This document shows, one piece after another, positions 55,220 through 64,000 of a stretch of 64,000 nt of DNA. The notes below the pieces were generated by a model, which saw nothing but the letters and a program-made list of their open reading frames with translations, searched no databases and was not told where the DNA came from. This DNA comes from Rapana venosa (lineage: Eukaryota; Mollusca; Gastropoda; Neogastropoda; Muricidae): contig CM054165.1 in NCBI GenBank assembly GCA_028751875.1, forward strand, positions 30,634,056 to 30,698,055. The letters run 5' to 3'. How positions within the stretch are numbered: position 1 is the stretch's first letter; each line of letters begins with the position of its first letter. The position numbers were made by a program, and so were the translations under genes.

Positions 55220-56775
55220 ATAATAAAAATGATAATAATAATAATAATAATAATATGGAATTTATGTAGCACTGAATCTTGTTAAAACAAACAAATCAAA
55301 GCGCTTGCACTCAAATCATTTACGCGCATGTAACTTTCCTCAAATAACATAAGATATTTCAAGTTTATGCACACACTCACACACACTCACTCACACTCAC
55401 TCACTCACTCACACACACTTACGCGGTGATGAAGGAGGTGAAGGATGCGGTTGAAAAGTAGGAACAGATATGAGTGGAAAGTGTCAGGTAGGAAATAAGT
55501 GCGTTTTGAGGCTGGATTTGAAAGTATCAAGTAAAGGCTTTTGGCGAAGTGAAAGGGGGAGTTCATTCCAGGTGGATGAACCAGAAACAGAGAAAGAGTG
55601 ACGGCCAACAGTGGTTTGTTTGAATCTGGGCGTTCGAAAGCACAAAGTAGCTGCAGCTGAGCGAAAGGGAACGGGATGGAGTATACAGGGGAAGACAGTT
55701 ACAGAGATAAGAGGGTGCATATTTGTGAAGACATTTGAAACATATGGGACCTGGTCTTATACTTCAGTCTCTGTGAGATAGGCAGCCAGCGAAGAGATCA
55801 CAGAAGAGGAGTGATGTATTCAGATTGTTTCTTTCTTGGGACCAGTCGAGCTGCAGAGTTTTGTATGCATTGAAGAGAGTGGATGGATGATGCTGGAAGG
55901 CCAACCAAAAGAGAATTACAATAGTCTAAACATGAAAGAATGAGAGATGTGACAAGCTTGGAAGTTGGGTCATTGGAAAGATGCGTCGTAATTGATAGTA
56001 GCAAGACTGGCAGGTCTGGGTGATGAATTTTTTCATAGAAAGTGTGTTGTCCAAAACTACACCTAAATACTTTACAGAGTTGGCCAAAGGAACTGACGTA
56101 TTGCCAAATTCTATTGAAATTGTTGCGATGGAGGAAAGTTTATGTTCGGTTCCTGTGAGCATGGCTTCGGTTTTATCAGCATTAAGTTGTAACTTGTTCT
56201 GAGTCGTCCAGTTTTGAATGTCTTGAAGGCAGTAGGACATATTTGTCAGGAGGGAAGGCAAGTTTTCAAAAGTATCACTGCATTGAAGCTGAGGTATCAC
56301 TGCATTGAAGCTGAGTATCATCCGCGTAGAAATGATTATCAATATGATGGTGGTTTATTAAATGTGAGAGTGGAGCAGTATAAAGATTGAAGAGAACAGG
56401 GCCCAGAACTGATCCTTGTGGGACTCCACATTCCAGTTTGACAGGTTCTAATTGAATTTTGTTTACAATAACTTTCTGGAATCAGTCTGTGTATGAACTA
56501 AACCAAATGAGGGCGGTGCCATTAATACCCAATGTAGTTTGGAGGCGAGACAGAAAAATTTAGTGATCTGTAGTGTCGAAGGCTGCAGATAAGTCAAGAA
56601 GAGTAAGGAGGGAGATTTTTCCTGTGTCAGAAGCGAGTAGAGGTGTATCTAAAGTGTGGACTAGGGTGGTTTCAGTGCTGTGGTTGGGGCAATAAGGCAG
56701 ATTGAAATGGGGGAAGGAGTTCATTGGAATAAGGTGACTATTGAGCTGGTTTGAGAACAACTTTTTCTAGTACTT
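55220..56775 (-). mobile_element. CR1/L2-like LINE, 5'-truncated, copy in block B
   Basis: Counterpart of 22,020-23,590 with very few substitutions. A 12-base insertion near 55,812 (gtgatgtattca), in a segment that codes for amino acids in intact relatives, suggests that copy A lost it. The same RT blocks and the same SINE2-type 3' tail with (TTA)n are present at 55,220-55,310. Confidence 0.9.
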
Positions 56776-57329
56776 TAGAGACAAAAGGTAAGTTTGAGAA
56801 ACAACACAAGGCCAACACATAGAGTGGCACAGGCAAAGAGCGGGCCCAAAAGAGAGAAAATTGTCCACTCTTGGATACACTGGAGATACAATTTCCCACT
56901 TGACCAAAAATAGGATTGTGGACAAATAGCACCAAGGAAAACACTGAGGGAACCAATGACAGCTTCTCCACATTATCTGACATTGTTTGGTCCTGGATGA
57001 TCTTTGTCAGATGTCCCGGCAGTGATTGAAGTACCACCCTCTGTAGTACTTTACAGCAAGACGCTTTAAAAAAATCAAGTGTTGATCACATTTACAAGCA
57101 TATTTGTTGTTCTTGTGGCCTATTAAAGCTGCCATTAAAAGAGAAAAATAAAGATTAAAAGAAAATATGCCCCAAATGATACTTCACACACATACACCAC
57201 ACACACACACACTTGTCACCAGTGTGGAAAGAAGGGAAAAAGGGTTTGAAGGGCATTAGTCAGCAGGAAAAAGAGGAGACCCAGCTGTTAAACCAAAACC
57301 AAAAGGCAGCAAAAGGCACCCCAAAAAGA
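56776..57329. other. Spacer with (CA)n, block B
   Basis: Counterpart of 23,591-24,195 with more indels. The CA tract is much shorter (57,185-57,212). No gene. Confidence 0.5.
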
Positions 57330-59070
57330 AGAAAGAGCATTCGTGTTATGGCATCAAAGAGTGATGACCATGAAATCCAGCATGCTGCTATCTACTTTTC
57401 CATGTCTGCAGTGAAGCTTTCACAACAATGGACTTTTGTGGCTCCAGGAAAGGCAGGCAAGACATCATCAAGCTGAAAATTGACACGGGGAAATTTCGGA
57501 AACACCCTCACCAAAACAGACAAAAAAAATCTGTATGGAGAGCAAAATCCATCCAAAGTTACTGCGCCTGTCAAACACAAAGCTGCAAACATACAACAGC
57601 AGAAGATTCCTTTCCGTGGAAGCCTAGAGCTTGAACTCAGCCATAAGAGAGAGACCATAAAAGTCAAGTTTATGTGGTCAACGTTGAAGGGCACGGCATC
57701 ATCAGTTTACCATTTGGGGAGAAATTAAAGTTTGGTGACAATTAACTCGGGAAAAATCAGCACGCACAAAATTTCATTAATTGGGAAGCCAGAAGCGGGC
57801 CTACCCAGACTTTTTGCCCCCCCTTTGGGGGACTTCCAGGATCAGCCCAGCTATACTTTCAGCCCAGGAGTGGAACCCTCCATCTACCCCCCAAGAAAAT
57901 CTCTGTGCACCTTGAAGAACAGCTAAAAGCAGAAGCTGGAGAACATGGTCTTGAAAAGCAAGGAGTCACAGTAAGGTCAAAGAGCAACAAACCAGTGCTC
58001 CAGCTTAGGATACTCAATTAAAAAGATGGCTTTCTCTCCATCTGTATTGATCCCAAAAGCTAAAACACAGTTGAAGCAGTGTCCCCCCCACATTCTTACT
58101 CGGCGGGAAATCAACCCTAAATTCACTGAATCATCAGTTTTCAGAAAGTTGAATCCCAAAGGGCGGGATATTGGTCAGTCCATTTTGATGATCCCAGCCA
58201 ACTGCTGACCACATTCCAAATGCCCTTTGGTCATTATTGCTGGAAACAACTCCCTTTTGGACTGCGTGTATCACGAGATATCTTCCAGGCATGAATGGAC
58301 ATGGTACTGGAAGACCCCCTAGGGTGACAGGCATCACAGAGGTTTTGTGTTGTGGGTTTGTGTGGTGCATGGCAAGGATGTGCAGGAGCATGATGACAAC
58401 CTCAGATTCCTGATGGAAGAGCCAAACAGGTGGATCTTTTCAGTTAGCACATTTTGACATACACAGAAATGAGAACTCTTTTTTTGGGAATATATTTCCA
58501 AAGACAGGATTGCCAGACCCAGCCAAAATTAAAAGGCATCCAGAGCATGCCCAATCCCTGAGAAAAAAGATGACCTACAAAGATGTCTTGGCATGATGAC
58601 ATATTTGAAATTTTCATCCCAAACTTCAGTGAGGAGTTGCAACCACTGAGAGAACTGTTAAAAAAGACTTTCCCTTTCATCATGTCAGAATCCCTTATAC
58701 ATGCTTCAACAACAACATCAAGAAGAAAGTGTAATCAGCCACATGCCTCAGTTCTTTGACCAAAGAAGCCAGCCACGCTGGAGGTCGACAGTTCCATGAA
58801 GGGCCTGGGCACAGCCATTAGTCAGGACAGATACCCTGTCACATTGGCTTCCAAGCCCTTTTGACCCTACACAGAGCGATTACCCAAACGTAAACTGTGA
58901 GGTCTTAATTTGGTCTTTGGGATCACACAGTTCCACACATACCTATACGGGAGGCCATTCAAGGTGATCACGGATAGCTAACCATCGAGATGATTGTGCA
59001 GAGCCGCTTCTAAAACCCCCACCATGCCTTCAGGCTGCTAAAATTTAGATCCAGGGATACACTACAAGGT
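57330..59070 (+). mobile_element. Gypsy-type pol fragment, block B
   Basis: Counterpart of 24,196-25,960: the retropepsin region near 57,470-57,640, RT near 58,110-58,290, the connection near 58,560-58,660, and RNase H near 58,780-58,980. It carries additional one-base gaps compared with copy A, mostly in homopolymers. Dead element. Confidence 0.85.
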
Positions 59071-59479
59071 GGTGCTGCTTGCATGGGGGCACTCTCTACT
59101 GACAGGCGTTATATTTTTTTTTTATCTTGTTTTGATTTTTATTGTGGTCTTTAGCTCCAGTTCAATTGTTCTATCAAAAACACCCACAATGCTGGGAAGT
59201 CAGTTTTTCACTCTTATTTGGGTTGCTTCCTCATAGCGTCATCTGATTGTGGCAAGGTGCCTAAAACGCAACAGTCAGGGCCCGGGGCCCTACATCGAGA
59301 ATTTCTTCTTAGCCTGAGGGAATCAGCCAGTGTGTTAGCTGAAGGCCAAGACTTCAACTTTCCATGTGAGATTCTACCATCAGCAACTAACGACTGATAA
59401 AACTTGGAAGAACATAGAGAAAAGAAGGGCAGTGTGAGACAAAGACTCCAAAAATTTAAATCATCAGAAAACTCCACTT

Positions 59480-62090
59480 CTAACCGTGCTCCTGTCCAAT
59501 GTCCAGTTCCTATGCTTGAAAACAAACAGGGTTCAAGCTAATGTCAGCTACATACATGAATACAACAGAGCCAGAATTCTTGCCCTTACCGAAACCTGGC
59601 TGAACACGGCTGTACGGAACAGTGAGCTTGCTACAAACCATTTTTGGTCAACCCATTCCCTTGGCAGAGACCCACACTCAATGGGGAAGGAGCAAGGTGA
59701 TGATTTGTGCTTTTACATCAAGGTGTGTTGGTGTCCAGATGTTAAAACAACCCTATCGGTGGAGGACATTGAACTGTTGTCTATTTCAGTCAGGCCTTTC
59801 AACTTACTACAGGAATTCCCACAACTATTTTTTACTTTGGGTTTAATCCACCCAAAGAAAAATTTTAGCTAGAGCGGGGGAATATATATTAGATCACCTC
59901 CCATATGCTTGATTCTATATCCCCTGATGCCTCTAAGTTTATCCTGGGTGATTTCAATAGCTGTTCACTTAGTAAACTGCTGAAGAACTATGAACAGTAT
60001 ATTACCCGCCCTACGCGCGCAGAAATAAGACCCTAGACTTGTGCTAGGGGACTGTAGCAGGTGCCTATAGATCGTTGCCTTTACCTCCCATGAGATCATT
60101 CCCCACAACTGTGTTTTTCTTAAAACCCCATGTCCCAGTCAGTTTTTTCCAGTCCCTTTCCCAGCCCATTGTCAAAACCCAGGAAAAATGCTGCTGATAG
60201 AAATAGCTAGTTTGCAAGGCTGTTATTGCACTAACTGGGATATTTTATAATGTGTTCAGATCTGAATGAGCTTACTAATATTTGTTCTTATATTTCATTT
60301 TGTGTTAGTTGTGTCATTCCATGTAAGGAGATAACCATTTACCCCAAAAACAAAAAAAAAAAAGGATACAACAGACACAGAACAAAAAAAGAGGAAGTAA
60401 AAAAGAAGTTAAACTGCTGTTGCCAAGTTGAGTGACTATAAAAAATAGAAGACAATTTTGATGGAACTTTTATTTGTGCTGCCTGGCAGGGATAAAATTA
60501 TGTCAGCAGTAAACAGGGTAGCTGTCCAACAAAAGGGTAAAAGATCAGTCTGCAGGGGGTATGGATAAAACTGACCAGGACCATTTAAAAAGTTGTTTCT
60601 TTTTACTGGCTTTTAAAACTTGTTTTTTCAGAGGGGGATTAAAAGGCCTGAAGCAATCTCTACTTTTTGGAAAAAGTGTCTTGTTGATGAAAAGGTATCT
60701 GTAAGCACTTAAATGGCAATAAATATTAAAAAATCTCCTGGACCAGATGGGTATTGGGGAAGAACCCTTAAAATTTGACCCGAGCTTGCCAGGCTTTTCA
60801 ACACCTATTCCAACCCATGGATTTTAATTGGCTTAATGTAAAAATTCCAAAGAATAATCTTCCCAAAGTAACCCCCATACTTCCACCTTTGATGAGCTAG
60901 AAAAGTAAAATCTCTTTATTTTGCTAGAAAAATTGAAACTTCCCTTTTTTGTACAGGAAGAGGATAAATTGCCAAAATCATTTGGTTTAAAGCCAAAAAA
61001 TTTTAACAAATTTGGGTTTTGAAATTTCCCACTATTGGTATTGTTTTATACTTTGGTTTAGCTTTAAAAATCACCTTTAAATTTCTTGGGCAAAACTTTT
61101 CTTGGCCCAAATTAATTTTTCTAAACTATTGTTTTTCCAACAAAACAAGTTGTTTTTCCTCAAATTTTTAGGGGTTGTTTCCTTCACTTTCTTACATTTC
61201 CCCTTTCACAATGCGACTTTTATACACAACATTTTTAGAATTTGTTATTTTACCTTTTTCCAATTTTCTTGCGTGAAAATTAAGTTTTCCCCCGGGGGAG
61301 AATTAAAAAACCCCCATTTTTTTTTGCAAAGTACCCCCCTATGGGGCATTTTTCTAAAATTTTTCCAGGGGCCAATTCCCTTTTGGGTGTTTTTACTGCT
61401 GCCAAATTTTTTTACAGGGAACGGTTCTTTGGGTTTTCCCCAGCTTGCTTAAAAATCTGTTTATGGTTAAAAGTTGGCCGAGGGAAAACGACCAGGGAAC
61501 TTTTGGAAAAATTTTTCGTTTCTAAGGGCTATTAGAAAGTTTCCCCATTTAGAAAAGCCATAATTTTTAATTTTGGATTTTAGGACGGAAATTTTGGGTT
61601 TTTAAATATTAAGCATTCATCTTAACCCAAAATTTAATACAGGTTATAAACCCTTTTTTGGGGTGTAAATGTTTAAAATTTTTAAATCTCTATTTTTCAA
61701 ATATCGGGGGAAACTCCTAAAATTTTTATCCAAATCAAGAATTATAAGTTTCAACATAAGGATCGTGAACTGGCCCATTAAAATTTCGTAAAACTGGTTT
61801 GTAAAAGGGCATCAGTATTTTCTAAAATAAAGAAACTTCTTTTTTAAAAAAAAAAAATTCCTTTTTTTTTACAAATCAAATTGAATGTTTAATTGTTTTT
61901 TTTACTAACCTTATGTTAAAAAAGAATGGACTTCAAAGAATTTCAAAATACAAAAATTAATTGGGAAGAAAGAGACTCAAACCCAATCGCAGTGTTGGTT
62001 GAATACGGACTTTGGAAACCCTCTCATTTAAAAATTTATTTCAAAACGGGCCTTCAATGGTGGGCTGTTTGGGCTCATTAAGGTAAAAGT
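59480..62090 (+). mobile_element. CR1/Rex1-like LINE, block B, degraded in its second half
   Basis: The endonuclease part (59,486-59,872) is more open than in copy A and reads TNRVQANVSYIHEYNRARILALTETWL with the catalytic Glu (ALTETW), which copy A lacks (ALTLTW). From about 60,340 on, homopolymer errors destroy the frames, but KNLLDQM-type and KYLG-type landmarks can be followed to about 61,800 by alignment with copy A. The SINE2 insertion is also present (about 61,240-61,560), so it predates the divergence of the copies. Confidence 0.8.
61240..61560 (-). repeat. SINE2 inside the block B LINE, degraded
   Basis: Landmarks in order relative to 28,214-28,616: gcgtgaaaattaagtt, cccccgggggag, then tttactgctgcc-aatttt, gccagg-like and ttcgtttctaagg. 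Quality is too poor to define the ends. Confidence 0.6.
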
Positions 62091-63589
62091 GGTTAATTTA
62101 AATGATTGGTTTGAAAAAATTACCTGTCCCAAAACCCGGATTCCCCAACAAAAGGTGACTGGTTATTTTAAAGTAGGATATCCCCAATCTTAATTGGCCA
62201 ACCAGCACAAATTTCTGCTATTCACCAAAAAAATCAACATGCAAATGCATTAAAAAGTTGACTCGGTATGGTCATCCTTGCCTGTTACAAGAATTCGTTT
62301 TGGCCCCCTACCCCTTCTGTCCCTTTAAGCTTTGCCAAACCTTGTTTACCCGTCTTTAGTTTTGGTGCCAGGTTCATCATCAGAACTGCTCCCCTGAGTT
62401 TAAAATTTGTTTTGCCCTTGTAGAGGTGTGGTTTTACCAGGGTGACCCATGGAGCCATTTTCAGCATCGGGTCTCTTGGGCCCCCGGCAGATTTAAAGGG
62501 CTCTGTGGCAGATGGGATGAAAAAAAATTCGGGTATCTATCGGGGGGTATGGCGTTTAAAAAGCAGAACAGGGGTTTTTTTGTACCAAAAAGAAATTTTT
62601 TGGACTAACCCAAATTTTGAATTTTTGGTTTTATGTTTTAAGGATTTCCTTTTCTTTTGGGTTTTAGGTTGGCCCACCAAAATTTGGGAAAAAAGAGATC
62701 TTTTAAGGGCTTTGTAACAAGGGTTGGAAAAAATGGGTATTTGGGCCAATCTCCAGTTTATGCTTTCAACAAAACCAAAACATTTAAAATTCTTTAGCCT
62801 CTTTTTTAAAAAAAATTGCCCAAAATTTTTTACAAAAGAGCTTTAAAACCACCCCTTTTCAAGCTGCGAACTCTTCCCAAGTAAAATTTTTGCCGTCGTT
62901 TCAAAGTAGGAAAAAATCTTTTGGAGAAACAATACCATTTGCCAACACACTACCAAAAAATAAAAAAAAAGTAACTCTCTCGATAATAACATCCCCCTTT
63001 TTTTTCCCAAATTTTGTAAAATACCCCCCCTTCCCCCCTTTTAAATTAAAATTTTTTTTTTTATTTTTTATTCTTTTCGATTTTTTGTTCCAAAACAAAA
63101 AAAACTGTTTGAGTTTTCAAATTTTTTTTTCCGGGAAGGGGTTTACCCTGAAGTTTTGGCAGGCCCCCCTTTTTAGCCATCAGTTGCTCATTTGACCAGC
63201 ACAATATCTAAGAGAACTATGTGCAGAATTTGGTGGTTTAAAAAAAAAGTTGTCATCTGTTACTAGGCACATTTATGGACTGTTTCCACATACCAGACAG
63301 GGTTTAACTGATCAGATGATCGTTTATTTTTGTTTACATTCTCATCCCAAAGCTAGTAGGGAATGGGATGTTACGAGTTTAACATTTTCCAGTCGCATGA
63401 GACTCTCGACAGGAGTTTCGGTGGGTGGCTGCATGACTTCACCTCTTTTGGCTAGGACTCTTTCAGGTCATTGTGTCAACACACCCTGCATTTGATATTT
63501 TTAATACGGCATCATACCTATTTCAGATGGCGGATGCTATTATTCAGAACCCACCATAATCCTCTGTTAATCCCTTTTACTCAAACCAT
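62091..63589. other. No gene seen; degraded then clean sequence
   Basis: Counterpart of 29,281-30,250. 62,091-63,180 is homopolymer-rich. 63,240-63,560 is cleaner and contains the diverged SINE1-like core (ctcatcccaaagct near 63,342). Confidence 0.5.
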
Positions 63590-63597
63590 CGCCTTGA

Positions 63598-63795
63598 TGT
63601 CTCGGAGAGACTTAAACGATGCCCGTGTGCGAACGCATGCAGATCATCCTTGCGCACACGTTCAAATCCTGTTCGCTTTCCAAAGAGTGGCCATTGTGTG
63701 CCGGTGGGAACAGATGACAAATTGGCAGAAACCCTACACACGGGACTGGATGGTAAAACTCACATGAGTGTTGTATTCCATTATCCTCTTATAAA
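63598..63795 (+). repeat. SINE1, 5'-truncated, present only in block B
   Basis: Plus strand: cgtgtgcgaacgcatgcaga, tgcgcacacgttcaaatcct, ttgtgtgccggtgggaacag, acacgggactggatggtaaa, cattatcctcttataaaa. Copy A is uninterrupted at the corresponding point (about 30,250). Confidence 0.92.
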
Positions 63796-63799
63796 AAAA

Positions 63800-63920
63800 A
63801 TTTCATTTGAGCGCTTTGATTTGATTGTTTACAAGATTCACAAATAAATTACATACATTTCAGTAGTTCATTATTATATACAACTATATTATTATCTTAT
63901 TATCAAATATCTATATTCGC
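63800..63920 (+). repeat. SINE2/CR1-like LINE-type tail
   Basis: ttgagcgctttgatttgatt, gtttacaagattcacaaata, aattacata, then (ATT)n-like A/T-rich sequence. It follows the SINE1 tail directly, as the two tail types also adjoin each other at 11,392-11,402. Confidence 0.75.
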
Positions 63921-64000
63921 ATACCAGAAACGCTGACTCCCCGTTTCCACACGGGGATACATTCTGTGTGGAGGACGGGAGGATTCAGGACATCCTTGGC

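Larger units (their letters stand above)
49945..64000. repeat. Copy B of the roughly 14-kb duplicated block
   Basis: Collinear with 16,795-30,344. Left part (49,945-56,700) is high quality; 57,200-59,900 is moderately error-rich; 60,000-63,200 is heavily degraded; the last 700 bases are clean again. It differs from copy A by a SINE1-containing insertion at about 63,590-63,920, by microsatellite lengths, and by substitution-rich patches inside the receptor ectodomain. Confidence 0.93.

Overview
This is an animal nuclear genome window, not a microbial one. It holds microsatellites, minisatellites, tRNA-derived SINEs, several decayed non-LTR retrotransposons (LINEs), a Gypsy fragment and a single recognisable cellular gene type: an intronless leucine-rich-repeat G-protein-coupled receptor of the relaxin-receptor / GRL101 type, present twice. 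The receptor type and repeat style fit a lophotrochozoan, most likely a mollusc (perhaps a marine gastropod); that assignment is inference and no species is claimed.

Layout. 1-12.3 kb is gene-free and packed with SINEs (three structural families), tandem repeats of about 42, 53, 56 and 77 bp, and (TTC)n, (GT)n and (CA)n tracts. 12.4-14.9 kb is an I/Nimb-like LINE 3' half (RT plus RNase H). 14.93-16.72 kb is a large dyad-containing minisatellite. 16.8-30.3 kb is copy A of a long duplicated block: SINE1 fragment, receptor gene (minus strand), CR1/L2-like LINE (minus), Gypsy pol fragment (plus), and a second CR1/Rex1-like LINE (plus) carrying a SINE2 insertion. 30.3-33.1 kb is microsatellite and SINE sequence with a SINE nested in a SINE. 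33.1-35.6 kb holds two more LINE fragments. A run of exactly 500 N (35,599-36,098) joins two contigs.

The right contig begins with LINE tails and a LINE ORF1 pseudogene. From about 39 to 47.8 kb the consensus is homopolymer-inflated and holds two frameshifted RTE-like LINE pieces, a degraded second copy of the minisatellite, and the 3' end of another I-like LINE. 47.8-49.9 kb is plain unique sequence. 49.95-64.0 kb is copy B, collinear with copy A in the same order and orientation. The second half of copy B (about 60-63 kb) is also degraded by sequence errors.

Main points. (1) The SINEs are modular. One body occurs behind at least two tRNA-like heads, a short core is shared between otherwise different SINE families, each family's 3' tail matches a LINE tail in the same window, and one family fuses a tRNA-like A box to a 5S rRNA internal-promoter segment. 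(2) The receptor keeps the LDLa-LRR-7TM layout with an added C-type-lectin-like domain, but lacks the usual motifs at the end of TM3, in TM6 and in TM7. Its two copies differ most in ectodomain patches while flanking LINE DNA stays almost identical. (3) The A/B duplication sits on two sides of a scaffold gap and may be two haplotypes placed in series rather than a true duplication.
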